From contig NZ_JAPWBR010000001.1 in the NCBI RefSeq assembly GCF_041433555.1, positions 1 through 64,000 on the forward strand: a stretch of 64,000 nucleotides of DNA, written 5' to 3'. The notes beneath the pieces were generated by a model. That model saw only the letters and a program-made list of their open reading frames with translations, did no database searches and had not been told where the DNA came from. The translations under genes and the position numbers were made by a program. The DNA comes from Granulicatella sp041433555 (GTDB lineage Bacteria; Bacillota; Bacilli; Lactobacillales; Aerococcaceae). Shown piece by piece: positions 40,920 to 49,417 of this stretch; positions within the stretch are counted from its first letter, which is position 1; each line of letters starts with the position of its first letter.

Positions 40920-42977
40920 TTATTGAATATACGTCAAACTCTTACCGATAATGAACGTTGTGGTCACATTATGTAATACCGCTAATAGACTAGGAGAAAC
41001 AATATCAATCAAACCTAATCCCATTAAGAACGAATTAATACCTACTGTATGTTTTAAATTGGCATCTAATTGGCGATTCAGTTGTTCGGTTATATTTTCC
41101 AAAACCTCTAATCCCGTTAATTGTTCATTTAAGAATAAGATGTCGCTGGCTTGACGAGCAATATCTGAAGCACCTGCCATAACAATACCTACATTTGCAA
41201 GAGAGAGTGCAGCAGAATCATTAATTCCGTCTCCAATCATCAAAACATGATGACCTTCTTCTTGAAGCTGCTCAATTACTTGATGCTTTTCTTCGGGCTT
41301 CACTTGTGTATAAACTCTGTCAAATGGAATCAGCGAGCAAATTGTTTCTGTACGTTTTTGTGTATCCCCTGTAAGAAGTACAATCTGTTTTCCTTTTTCT
41401 TTTAACTCTTTCAATAATGCAATCGCTTCTCCTCTTAACGGAGTATCAATAAGGAAAATCGCAATTAATTTTCCGTCATAACTTAAATAAAGTAAGTTGT
41501 ATTTTTGACTATATTCTTCAATCACCGCTTTTTGCTCATTGGAAATAGTCGTCTTCTCATCTTCTAATAATTCCAAACTTCCGATGACGACTCTTTTTCC
41601 ATCAATCGATGATACGATTCCTTTTGAAGCTACGTGAGTTAATTTCCCATGCATTTCCTCATGTTCAATCCCCTCATCTTCTGCCTTCTTAACAACAGCC
41701 GTCGCAATCGGGTGGTAAATATGTTCCTCCAAACAAGCTGCAATTCGTAAAACTTCCTCATCATCATATCCTTCATACGCAATAATTCGTTGAATTTTTG
41801 GAACTCCAGTTGTCAATGTCCCCGTTTTATCAAAAACAAAAGTATCAACTTGTGCATATTCATCTAAAGAATTAGATCCTTTAATGACAATCCCCTGATT
41901 AGAAGCTGCTTTAATGGCTGTTAAATAAGTTGCTGGTGAAGATAATTTTAACGCACATGAATAATCCACTAATAGGAAAGTGAGTGCTTTAGAGACTGAG
42001 CGTGTGAATAAATAAGTCAGCGCCATCCCGATGAAATTATATTTCACTAATCCGTCAGCTTTTTCCATTAATTGCTTTTGCTGTTTCGATTGATGAAATT
42101 CACTCGATTTAATCAGCTGAACAATTTGCTGCAAGCGTAAGTTTTGTTGCTTATTCGTCACTTCTACTAGTAGCTCGCCATGCTCTACAACTGTATTAGC
42201 GTAGACCATATCCCCAATCTTCTTAGAGACAGGGAAAGACTCACCTGTTAATGAACTTTCATTTAAGTAGCCTCTTCCATTGACAACTCTTCCGTCAAAG
42301 TAAATTTCTTGACCTTCCGTAGCAACGAAAACATCTCCTACTTCAACATGATTGCTCATTTTTTTGAAGCGCTCGCCTTCTTTTTCAATCCATATTTCAT
42401 AAATATTATTTGTTAAGTTTTTTTCGAGCTCTTCAATCGATTTCTTTTGAGACCAAGCATCTAAATCATCCCCTAAATTTAATAGGAACATAATCATATC
42501 AGCTGTTTTATGGTCTCCCATCGCCACAGAAGTTGATATCGCCACAAAATCGAGTAAACTCATAGAAAGTTTTTTCTCACAAATTGATTGGAAAGCAGCC
42601 TTTCCAAACTTCACCATTTTCATAAGTATCCATCCCATACGAATAGGTGTTGGAAGAAGGACTTTTGAAAGCATTCTTCTATAGAGATGCGTTGAAATAA
42701 TATCATATGGTGAAGAAGCGACTAGCCACTGGACTTCTTTTTGTTTTTCAATTACGTTCTCCATTTGAATCAAAGATAAAAACCTTTGAACTTGTTGAAC
42801 TTTCCCTTGAGTAAAATAAACTCCTACATGTTTTAAATCTTTATAAAAGTGCAGTTTTTCAATACCTGGGACTGTGCAAGCTAGTTCCTCTAAATACATT
42901 TGGACTGAATGCGGACATGTAAAAGGGAGTTCTAAACGTACTCTAGAGTTTGATTGATGTTTAATAATAAACTTCAT
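40920..42977 (-). CDS. P1B-like P-type ATPase with atypical transport motif
   Basis: 685 residues. TGES near 242, phosphorylation site DKTGTLTTG near 383, and GDGINDSAAL near 592 show a full catalytic core. The N-terminus is a heavy-metal-associated-like fold (CPHSVQMYLEELACTVPGI) without the usual CxxC. The canonical CPC in the ion-binding helix is replaced by VDYSCALKLSSP. Related 'S-C-A' ATPases have been linked to Mn or other metals (weak recollection), so the substrate is unknown. Operon with the DUF6110 gene, stop and start adjacent; inside the cassette bordered by 27-bp direct repeats. Confidence 0.8.
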   Translation of the reverse strand: MKFIIKHQSNSRVRLELPFTCPHSVQMYLEELACTVPGIEKLHFYKDLKHVGVYFTQGKVQQVQRFLSLIQMENVIEKQKEVQWLVASSPYDIISTHLYRRMLSKVLLPTPIRMGWILMKMVKFGKAAFQSICEKKLSMSLLDFVAISTSVAMGDHKTADMIMFLLNLGDDLDAWSQKKSIEELEKNLTNNIYEIWIEKEGERFKKMSNHVEVGDVFVATEGQEIYFDGRVVNGRGYLNESSLTGESFPVSKKIGDMVYANTVVEHGELLVEVTNKQQNLRLQQIVQLIKSSEFHQSKQQKQLMEKADGLVKYNFIGMALTYLFTRSVSKALTFLLVDYSCALKLSSPATYLTAIKAASNQGIVIKGSNSLDEYAQVDTFVFDKTGTLTTGVPKIQRIIAYEGYDDEEVLRIAACLEEHIYHPIATAVVKKAEDEGIEHEEMHGKLTHVASKGIVSSIDGKRVVIGSLELLEDEKTTISNEQKAVIEEYSQKYNLLYLSYDGKLIAIFLIDTPLRGEAIALLKELKEKGKQIVLLTGDTQKRTETICSLIPFDRVYTQVKPEEKHQVIEQLQEEGHHVLMIGDGINDSAALSLANVGIVMAGASDIARQASDILFLNEQLTGLEVLENITEQLNRQLDANLKHTVGINSFLMGLGLIDIVSPSLLAVLHNVTTTFIIGKSLTYIQ

Positions 42978-43255
42978 TATTTTTCACTAGTTTCTACTAC
43001 TAATTCTGCACTTTTTTCTTCAGCATATAAGTCTTTTGCTTCTTCTAAGACATCATCTGCATGTTGTTTTACAGTAGAAACAGTTGCGTCAATACCATCT
43101 TTTAATTTATAAGAAGTAGCGACCGCTTTAGCATATACATGCTTTGCGTCTTTGCTCGCTAATAGTTTTAATCCTAACGATCCAAATAAAACTCCTCCCG
43201 CAAATACACTTGATTTTTTAGCAAATTTTCCTAAACTAATAAGTTCTTTAATCAT
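42977..43255 (-). CDS. DUF6110-like small protein
   Basis: 92 residues from the ATG at 43255 (GGAGG 7 bases upstream). One hydrophobic segment (SVFAGGVLFGSLGLKLLAS, residues about 14-33), followed by SKDAKHVYAKAVATSYKLKD and a charged helical tail. The G-G-V-L-F-G-x-x-G-x-K-x-L-x-S-K-D-A-K core is the DUF6110 signature. It commonly accompanies this type of ATPase, so a partner or regulatory role is likely (inference). Its stop overlaps the ATPase start. Confidence 0.78.
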   Translation of the reverse strand: MIKELISLGKFAKKSSVFAGGVLFGSLGLKLLASKDAKHVYAKAVATSYKLKDGIDATVSTVKQHADDVLEEAKDLYAEEKSAELVVETSEK

Positions 43256-43381
43256 TATGATTACCTCCATTTTTTCTAATTAGAATTATTCAATTCTTAT
43301 TATAGTATACAGATTTAAACTCCGAATTTCAATAATGAAAAATTTAAGATTCTGTTGGTCTCTTTCGCTTTCAAACTAAAA

Positions 43382-43407
43382 ACTACCTTGTTTTTCTACA
43401 AGGTAGC
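43382..43407 (-). terminator. Terminator of the DUF4336 gene
   Basis: CTACCTTG/CAAGGTAG stem with T-rich flanks just downstream of the stop codon at 43408. Confidence 0.6.
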
Positions 43408-44163
43408 TTATTTTTTCTCTAACCAAAAGAATGCCTGTGGTAATTTTTCCTCAGCATTTCCAATAAAACATTTTCCATGTGCAAATAGAACATTGACAGG
43501 ATTCCACGCTTTTATTTGTTGATAACACTTTTGAGCTGTTTCCTTATTAAAAAAGAATGTCATTCTTAAATCTCTTGGAGTATGCCCTTTTGGATATGTA
43601 TTATCCCCGATTTTAAACAAGAAACGATGCAAACATGAACACTCTTCTCCAACTTCAATATTCTCAATTAAGTCCGTTAGAATTAACGTTTTACTCTTTT
43701 TGTGGAAAAATACTGACTCTTCTATAACGGCACTTCCTTCAAACGGAAGATAATCAATTTCATCTAGCCAACTAATGTCGATTGTTTTATCTAAGATTGT
43801 ATAACTTTGGATATATGGAGAGTTGTCAAAAATTTTCTCCAATCCTTTTGTCGCCCAAAGTTTCGCATCCGGATAGGCTTGACTCCACTCTTCCATATAT
43901 ACGTAATGCAATTTATTTGGAGCAACTATATGCTTCACATGACCTAGCTCATCAATTTCACTTCGCAACTGCGGTGTTAAATGAATAGGAGAATGAATCC
44001 ATAAGTCATTATTTTCCAATCGCACCACTGTCATTCGAGTGCTAAAAGGCACTTGAGTAATTTTAAAATTCATCTCAACAATTTCACCATCAACAATCCA
44101 GATATCCTCATCGATAGCCTTCAACGTATACAATGGCTCGTATAGTTTCACTGAACATTTCAT
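43408..44163 (-). CDS. DUF4336-family protein
   Basis: 251 residues: MTVVRLENNDLWIHSPIHLT, then IDELGHVKHIVAPNKLHYVY, WSQAYPDAKLWATKGLEKI and EVSVFFHKKSKTLILTD-like strands. The order W-I-H-S-P-x-x-L-T-P...H-I-V-A-P-N-K-L-H...Y-P-D-A matches DUF4336, metallo-beta-lactamase-like proteins that have lost part of the HxHxDH motif. Cytosolic. Third gene of the cassette between the direct repeats, though separated from the ATPase operon by its own terminator. Function unknown. Confidence 0.75.
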   Translation of the reverse strand: MKCSVKLYEPLYTLKAIDEDIWIVDGEIVEMNFKITQVPFSTRMTVVRLENNDLWIHSPIHLTPQLRSEIDELGHVKHIVAPNKLHYVYMEEWSQAYPDAKLWATKGLEKIFDNSPYIQSYTILDKTIDISWLDEIDYLPFEGSAVIEESVFFHKKSKTLILTDLIENIEVGEECSCLHRFLFKIGDNTYPKGHTPRDLRMTFFFNKETAQKCYQQIKAWNPVNVLFAHGKCFIGNAEEKLPQAFFWLEKK

Positions 44164-44186
44164 ATAAATCCACCAATTTTTATAGA

Positions 44187-44897
44187 CTAATACACTTCAT
44201 AATTCGTAATCAGCGGGGAGTTTTTCTTTAGGAGTTTTTGGAGACGTTTATGGTATTGCGCAGGGAAGACCATATTTTTGGCACGCAACGCTCTCTCATG
44301 CAGCACTTTTGCCACATGATCCGCGAAACTGACGCAGTTTCTCGTCCAACCGTTATACGTCATGAATTTTGAACGATTGAATTTATAGAACACGGTATCC
44401 ATCTGTTGCGCCATAAAGTACACGTACATTTCCTCAAAGCGGTCAAAGGTCGGATTATAGTACACCGCCTCGCTCGTTGGTTGCCACAGCGTCGTCGGCT
44501 CTAATATCTTCGCCAAATACGCATGAATCTTATCCATCTGCTCATCCGTCACATCAATCGTATAAATATGCAACGCTTTTTGGTAGTGGTTTTTACAAAA
44601 GAGCATATACTCCTCGCGCGGTGCCTTAATCAGAACACCTTCAGCAATCCAGCCCCCGAGCTTCAAGTCGCGCTCATCATAGTTCCCATAAGAATAGACG
44701 TAGCCATCGATACATAAATCCACGTGCCCCAGCGGACCATTGCCACGCTCAGCCACATGCACGAAAATCTCGAAACGACTCTTGGCAAGCGGCGGATACG
44801 GAATCGGATAAGGGACAAACGGGTCCGGCATATTCACTTTTGGAAATGAGTGTAGTACTTTTCGTACAACCTTCTCCATTAATTTCTTCTCTGCCAT
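44187..44897 (-). CDS. Papain-like (LRAT/PPPDE-type) protein
   Basis: 236 residues from the ATG at 44897 (GAGGAG 6 bases upstream). H motif GPLGHVDLC with His58, then YSYGNYDERD and, near the C-terminus, the C motif TRNCVSFADHVAKV with Cys188. The same blocks occur in the membrane protein at 29743-31038. No signal peptide. Histidine-before-cysteine order suggests a circularly permuted papain-like amidase or acyltransferase (inference). Its last codons are duplicated at 40845-40871, marking the neighbouring cassette. Confidence 0.65.
   Translation of the reverse strand: MAEKKLMEKVVRKVLHSFPKVNMPDPFVPYPIPYPPLAKSRFEIFVHVAERGNGPLGHVDLCIDGYVYSYGNYDERDLKLGGWIAEGVLIKAPREEYMLFCKNHYQKALHIYTIDVTDEQMDKIHAYLAKILEPTTLWQPTSEAVYYNPTFDRFEEMYVYFMAQQMDTVFYKFNRSKFMTYNGWTRNCVSFADHVAKVLHERALRAKNMVFPAQYHKRLQKLLKKNSPLITNYEVY
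44188..44214 (+). repeat. Intact-gene copy of the 27-bp direct repeat
   Basis: Last codons of the papain-like gene; 26/27 match to 40845-40871. Confidence 0.85.
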
Positions 44898-45043
44898 CAC
44901 AAACTCCTCACACTGTCAATAGGCCTATTGTAGCATAAATTCACGGTGTGTTCAGTTACTTTTTATAAAAAGTCCTTTCTTAATAAAATTTCATATTTTA
45001 TATTGAACAGGTATTTTTAATTCAGCAGCACAGGTAAAATATA

Positions 45044-45403
45044 ATGAGCGAAAAAGTAGTAGGAATATTAAACGATAAAATTATAAACCTTTTAAATCTC
45101 GATCCTGATTTGGAAGGAAAAGAAATTTTTCTTTCTTCTAAGCGGAAAAAGCATATGAAAAAACATAAGAGAGAATTTTTGGATTTTGAAAAGAGTTTTA
45201 ATGAAATACATCTGGTTATTAACGAGCCTAACTACGTTGGTTTACACCCAGATGGTCAATCAATTCAGTTCATTAAAGTGACAAACGAAAATGTTCTGTT
45301 AGCTGTTAAATTAGATAAATATCTAGACGTAAGAACAATGTACGTTATTACCGATAATAAACTGCAAAACTATTTGAATAGTGGACGAATTAAAAAGTTT
45401 TAA
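45044..45403 (+). CDS. PBECR-type small nuclease-like protein
   Basis: 119 residues. EIFLSSKRKKHMKKHKREFL, then INEPNYVGLHPDGQSIQFIK, NENVLLAVKLDKYLDVRTMY and ITDNKLQNYLNSGRIKKF. The pattern S-x-x-R-x-x-H...N-P-x-Y-x-G-x-H-P...S-I-x-F-I-K...R-T-M-Y-x-I resembles phage barnase/EndoU/colicin/RelE-like (PBECR) nucleases, usually fused to phage or toxin proteins; here it stands alone. Weak ribosome site (ACAGGTAAA). A separate sRNA-like locus follows. Confidence 0.6.
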   Translation: MSEKVVGILNDKIINLLNLDPDLEGKEIFLSSKRKKHMKKHKREFLDFEKSFNEIHLVINEPNYVGLHPDGQSIQFIKVTNENVLLAVKLDKYLDVRTMYVITDNKLQNYLNSGRIKKF

Positions 45404-45410
45404 GTATAAT
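45382..45410 (+). promoter_or_regulatory. Promoter of the downstream sRNA-like locus
   Basis: TGGACG (45382-45387) and TATAAT (45405-45410) separated by 17 bases; -35 is weak, -10 perfect. Confidence 0.45.
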
Positions 45411-45417
45411 ATATTTA

Positions 45418-45534
45418 CAAAGAACATTGAGGATAGAACAGGCAGCTATCGCACCCTTGTGGTCTGAAAGAGATGTGGAAAGGTCACTCCACCAATGTTC
45501 ACTTTGATAAAGCGGTCTTCGGACTGCTTTTTTT
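45418..45534 (+). ncRNA. Candidate structured small RNA with terminator
   Basis: GAACATTG (45422-45429) pairs with CAATGTTC, closing an 80-base domain that contains GATAG/CTATC; then comes the terminator AGCGGTC-TTCG-GACTGCT plus T tract (45511-45534). A -10 box lies just upstream and no open frame spans it. I do not recognise a known RNA class. The remaining 45535-45688 is AT-rich without a gene. Confidence 0.5.
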
Positions 45535-45688
45535 ATTTTACACAACAAAAAACCTCCCGTCAGAAACGAGAGGAAAAAAGGATAGAGTTTTATTTACTTG
45601 GGAGTAAATAATTCTTATTTGGGAATACAATTACTATAACCAAGTTTTATGAAGAAATTGTGACGTTTAATCCCAATTTTCTAGAAAT

Positions 45689-46942
45689 TTAATACCCCAA
45701 AGATGCATGCATACCGGCAACGTAACCCGTTACAAAAGCTGCGGTGATATTGTACCCACCAGTGTACCCGTGGATGTCTAACAGCTCTCCGCAGAAATAC
45801 AATCCTTGGGTTAATTTCGACTCTAAAGTTTTCGGGTTCACTTCTTTCAAATGAACGCCTCCACCTGTCACAAATCCCTTCTCAATCGGCAATGAGCCAT
45901 TGACGGTAAAGCGGAAATTCGTAAGGGCTTCTTTAATCTGTGCCCAGTTGGCGTCGCTTAGACGATTGACCGCCGTTTGGTCGCTAATCCCCACTTTTTC
46001 TAGTAAAAATTCTACATATCGTTCAGGAAGTAACCCTTTTAAGTGATTTTTAATGGATTTTAGAGGTGCATCCTCCACAAACGAACGAAACTGTGCATCG
46101 AGTTCGGCGTCGCTCATGTCAGGCAAAGCATTCAGACTCATCACGACGTCCTTCTTGCCTTCTTTCTCCTGCACTTGATGCACGAAGCTTGAACAACGTA
46201 AGACAGCAGGACCGCTCACCCCAAAATGCGTGAAAATCATATCCATCTGATGCGTCACAACAGGCTTCCCTTTACCGTTTAAGACACTAAGCGCCACATT
46301 GCGAAGCGACAACGCACGAAGCTCGCCCTTCTTGATGAACTCCTCGCCACTCGTTAGCGGAACTTCTGTGGCAAAGAGCGGTGTAATCGTATGGCCAGCT
46401 ACTTTCGCGATACCATACCCGTCTCCTGTCGACCCCGTCTTCGGATAAGATTTCCCACCCGTCGCCAAGATAACCGCATCAGTTTCGAGTTGCTCGCCAT
46501 TATCCAGCTCCACTACTCGCACGGCTCCATCGCTCAAACGAATCGTCTTCACTTTCACATTCGTACGCACTTGCACGCCTAATTTCTTAATCTCCTGAAT
46601 AAACGTCTCTAGAATCGTCTTTGCCGAATCCGTCACTGGGAACATACGCCCGTGATCCTCTTCCTTTAATCGCACGCCGCGACTCTCGAAGAACTGAATA
46701 ATATCCTGATTATCAAATTGCGAAAAGGCACTATATAAGAAGCGTCCATTCCCCGGAATGTGCTTCACGATTTCTTCTGGGGTACGACGGTTCGTCACAT
46801 TACAACGCGTTCCACCCGTGTGTAATAATTTCTTTCCAAGTGTTGGATTCTTCTCAAGCAATACAACTTCAGCCCCATGCATCGCCGCACTGACTGATGC
46901 CATCAATCCGCTCGTTCCTCCACCAATAACAATAACTTTCAT
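45689..46942 (-). CDS. HI0933/BaiN-like FAD-dependent oxidoreductase
   Basis: 417 residues from the ATG at 46942 (GGAGG 6 bases upstream). Rossmann start KVIVIGGGTSGLMASVSAA, then LHTGGTRCNVTNRRTP near 46, ATGGKSYPKTGSTGDGYGIA near 165 and GELLDIHGYTGGYNITAAF at the C-terminus; these are the landmarks of the HI0933 family (YhiN/BaiN). FAD-binding, cytosolic, substrate unknown; relatives reduce unsaturated steroids or other compounds. Single gene after the terminator of array 2. Confidence 0.9.
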   Translation of the reverse strand: MKVIVIGGGTSGLMASVSAAMHGAEVVLLEKNPTLGKKLLHTGGTRCNVTNRRTPEEIVKHIPGNGRFLYSAFSQFDNQDIIQFFESRGVRLKEEDHGRMFPVTDSAKTILETFIQEIKKLGVQVRTNVKVKTIRLSDGAVRVVELDNGEQLETDAVILATGGKSYPKTGSTGDGYGIAKVAGHTITPLFATEVPLTSGEEFIKKGELRALSLRNVALSVLNGKGKPVVTHQMDMIFTHFGVSGPAVLRCSSFVHQVQEKEGKKDVVMSLNALPDMSDAELDAQFRSFVEDAPLKSIKNHLKGLLPERYVEFLLEKVGISDQTAVNRLSDANWAQIKEALTNFRFTVNGSLPIEKGFVTGGGVHLKEVNPKTLESKLTQGLYFCGELLDIHGYTGGYNITAAFVTGYVAGMHASLGY

Positions 46943-46989
46943 ACTTGCCTCCAATTTTCTTTGTCCAAACCATTATAAAGCATGCAAAA

Positions 46990-47017
46990 TAAAAAAGCCT
47001 AGAGAAACTCTCTAAGC
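46990..47017 (-). terminator. Terminator of array 2
   Basis: Minus strand AGCTTAGAGA / TCTCTAGGCT with TTTTTT. Confidence 0.78.
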
Positions 47018-47030
47018 TTAAAGTTATCTA

Positions 47031-47480
47031 TCACTCTTTAAAGTTTTTCGCGCATAGGAAGTAAGAAACGCCTGAAAGAACCGACAAACATCCACCCATA
47101 AGCAACGGGCCAAAATACAATTCTAAGCCTCTACTGAAACTACTGATGATATTTATAACGACTGCGTTGATGGCCTCTAAACCTGGAACTGTTGCTAGAA
47201 GTGTGAGTACTACCGGAATAAGCAGCACTGCCCCTGCTAAAACAAATAAGTTTGAGACTTTGTTAGGAACTCGTTCGTCATCTTTATAGTAGAGCGCACT
47301 TTTTATAGCGACAATGAATACGAGAGGATTCAATATCCACATACCATATTGAACGGTATTCTGTATCGAATCACTTTTCGCAATTGCCGCAAAAGTTAAC
47401 AGAAATGGTGATAGGACTGAAAAACCACCACCAATAAACCCTACCAAAGCACTAATCATTGCCCATTTTTTATCTTTCAT
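47031..47480 (-). CDS. Four-helix membrane protein, array 2 unit
   Basis: 149 residues from the ATG at 47480 (GGGG site; the other units also start MK-x-KxWA). N-terminal DKKWAMISALVGFIGGG and final YFLCAKNFKE. Four hydrophobic segments. Shares with its neighbours the first helix (K-W-A-x-x-S-A-x-V-G-x-x-G-G), a middle Y-Y-K-x-D-x-R-V motif and the C-terminal C-x-K-N-F-K-E. Last of seven tandem paralogues. Function unknown. Confidence 0.75.
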   Translation of the reverse strand: MKDKKWAMISALVGFIGGGFSVLSPFLLTFAAIAKSDSIQNTVQYGMWILNPLVFIVAIKSALYYKDDERVPNKVSNLFVLAGAVLLIPVVLTLLATVPGLEAINAVVINIISSFSRGLELYFGPLLMGGCLSVLSGVSYFLCAKNFKE

Positions 47481-47537
47481 CAAATACAATCCCCTTTTAA
47501 TCGGTTTACCGAATTTTCTATATCCTATATTGCACCG

Positions 47538-47987
47538 TTACTCTTTAAAGTTTTTCAAGCAGACCGCATACCCAATGCCGCTCAAAATCGATAGAAGGGC
47601 GACAAATACTAACAATAGAAATAAGAGAGAGAAGGCATCCTGTACAGCAGGAATAGCACTAAACAACCAATATAATAAGTCATTTAAGAAGGGAATACGG
47701 CCTACAATAAAAATGAAGATTGGAGTACAGCCGATAGCCCCTGATAAGACAAACGTATTAGCTACGAATGTAGAAACTCTGTCATCTCCTTTATAGTAAA
47801 GTTTACTCTTCAAAGCCACACAGAAAATCGCCACATACGTACACAGCATTAGAATTGCTATGAAACCCATCGCCGATCCGTTTGCTCCGATTCCTGCAGC
47901 GAGTAATACCAAGGGAGACACCATTAAAAATGCCCCTCCAATAATGCCCACATACGCACTCCAGATTGCCCATTTTTTACTTTGCAT
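47538..47987 (-). CDS. Four-helix membrane protein, array 2 unit
   Basis: 149 residues: SKKWAIWSAYVGIIGGAFLM at the start, YYKGDDRVSTFVANTFVLSG in the middle and GYAVCLKNFKE at the end. Third helix region contains VFVALLSILSGIG. Closest to the unit at 48485-48934 (both read P-LVLLAAG.GA near residue 28). TTTCTCCTT (reverse) gives a ribosome site. Function unknown. Confidence 0.75.
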   Translation of the reverse strand: MQSKKWAIWSAYVGIIGGAFLMVSPLVLLAAGIGANGSAMGFIAILMLCTYVAIFCVALKSKLYYKGDDRVSTFVANTFVLSGAIGCTPIFIFIVGRIPFLNDLLYWLFSAIPAVQDAFSLLFLLLVFVALLSILSGIGYAVCLKNFKE

Positions 47988-48058
47988 ATTTTCTTCTCCT
48001 TTAAGTTTTTAGTCCTCAAAATTCCTGATCAAAAGCATAGAATAAGCTTCGTTCCGGA

Positions 48059-48412
48059 CTAATCTTCTAAATCTTGAATACAGCTAGCGTACCCAGCACC
48101 TCCAGAAATTGACAAAATTCCAACAATAAACATTAGTGGGGAATAGATAAAAATTGGAATCACCCCTAGAATTCCCGCTAACAAAAACCAATCAGTAACC
48201 GACTTCGCGACTCGTTTATCTTTCTTATAGTAAATTTTAGCTCTTATGGCTACATAGAAAATAGTCGCCCACGTACAAATTACTAGAATACTGATAATTT
48301 TAGCCAACTGCTCATTCCTTACGATAAACAAAATCAGCGGAGATACTGTTAAAAATATTCCGCCTAGAACCCCTACAAACGCACTGATTTTAGCCCATTT
48401 TTTACTTTTCAT
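48059..48412 (-). CDS. Shortened array 2 unit
   Basis: 117 residues, 30 shorter than its paralogues: SKKWAKISAFVGVLGGIFLT, a YYKKDKRVAKSVTDWF motif and GYASCIQDLED at the end instead of C-L-K-N-F-K-E. The missing part is the region between the third and fourth helix. Either a reduced functional variant or the start of decay. Function unknown. Confidence 0.7.
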   Translation of the reverse strand: MKSKKWAKISAFVGVLGGIFLTVSPLILFIVRNEQLAKIISILVICTWATIFYVAIRAKIYYKKDKRVAKSVTDWFLLAGILGVIPIFIYSPLMFIVGILSISGGAGYASCIQDLED

Positions 48413-48484
48413 ATTCTTGTCTCCTTTAAGTCTTCAGTTCTCAAATCCCTTAATAAACCCCACCAAATGAGCCTTTCCAAACCA

Positions 48485-48934
48485 TTATTCTTTAAAGTTC
48501 TTCAAGCAAGAAGCGTATCCGAGCCCACTAATAATCGACAGAACCCCAACGACTACGATAGGTGGAAAGAGAATTAGAAAAATATCCACTTCTTCCTCAA
48601 TCACATCAAAGAATTGAAGCAAGGCTTGATCTAAGAACAGAACTTTACTAAGAATCACGATAACGATTGGAACACAGCCTATAATCCCTGCCAGTAAAAA
48701 TAAGTTCGAGGCCCACTTCTTAACTCGGGAATCTCCTTTATAATAAATAGCACTTTTAAGAGAGACGACGAAGATGGTCACATAAGTAGCCACTATCAAT
48801 AGGGCTGCTATCGTAAATAGGAACCCATCTGCTCCGAGCCCTGCAGCAAATAGTACTACAGTAGCCACTAGCAAAAGCGCTCCTCCCTTAATGCCGACAT
48901 TAGCACATCGTACCGCCCATGTTAAATCTTCCAT
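48485..48934 (-). CDS. Four-helix membrane protein, array 2 unit
   Basis: 149 residues: LTWAVRCANVGIKGGALLLV, YYKGDSRVKKWASNLFLLAG and GYASCLKNFKE. An acidic loop (DVIEEEVDIF) lies before the last helix. A run of changes in the first helix (RCANVGIKGG instead of ISA.VG..GG) sets it apart. Function unknown. Confidence 0.74.
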   Translation of the reverse strand: MEDLTWAVRCANVGIKGGALLLVATVVLFAAGLGADGFLFTIAALLIVATYVTIFVVSLKSAIYYKGDSRVKKWASNLFLLAGIIGCVPIVIVILSKVLFLDQALLQFFDVIEEEVDIFLILFPPIVVVGVLSIISGLGYASCLKNFKE

Positions 48935-48948
48935 CTTACACCTCTTTC

Positions 48949-49404
48949 TTAGTCCAACTCTTTAAATTTCCTTAGACAAATCGCATAATAAATGCCCCAG
49001 ACCACGGATAAAATCGATGATAGAAACATTAGACCAAGTACACGTTCAAAGCCCTCACTTCCGTCGAATAACGCGTCCATTATCCAATCAACGAGTCCGC
49101 TAAACATTGGAATATTTACCAAAGCAAGCAGTAAGGTGACAACGAACCCTACTCCGCTTGAGGCCACAAATAAATTGGCACCCACCTGATTCACACGTTC
49201 ATCCTCTTTATAATAGTGCGCACTTTTCAACGCTACGAAAAAAATAATTACAAATGTCGTCACTAATAACGCAAGGGCCACCATCGCTCCATCACGACTG
49301 GCGCCGATTCCGGCCGCCAATAACACCAATGCGAAAAAGAGCGCTAAAGGGCCACCTAGAATCCCCACGAACGCACTAATTTTGGCCCATCTTTTATCTT
49401 TCAT
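48949..49404 (-). CDS. Four-helix membrane protein, array 2 unit
   Basis: 151 residues: DKRWAKISAFVGILGGPLAL, LLAAGIGASRDG, YYKEDERVNQVGANLFVASS and CLRKFKELD. Typical unit with the loop DALFDGSEGFERVLG before the last helix. GAGGAGATG (overlapping) precedes the start. Function unknown. Confidence 0.75.
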   Translation of the reverse strand: MKDKRWAKISAFVGILGGPLALFFALVLLAAGIGASRDGAMVALALLVTTFVIIFFVALKSAHYYKEDERVNQVGANLFVASSGVGFVVTLLLALVNIPMFSGLVDWIMDALFDGSEGFERVLGLMFLSSILSVVWGIYYAICLRKFKELD

Positions 49405-49417
49405 CTACTCATCTCCT

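Noticed and set aside
45418..45500. Known riboswitch or T-box leader
   Set aside because: No T-box sequence, specifier loop or known riboswitch consensus could be matched, and no gene follows on the plus strand.
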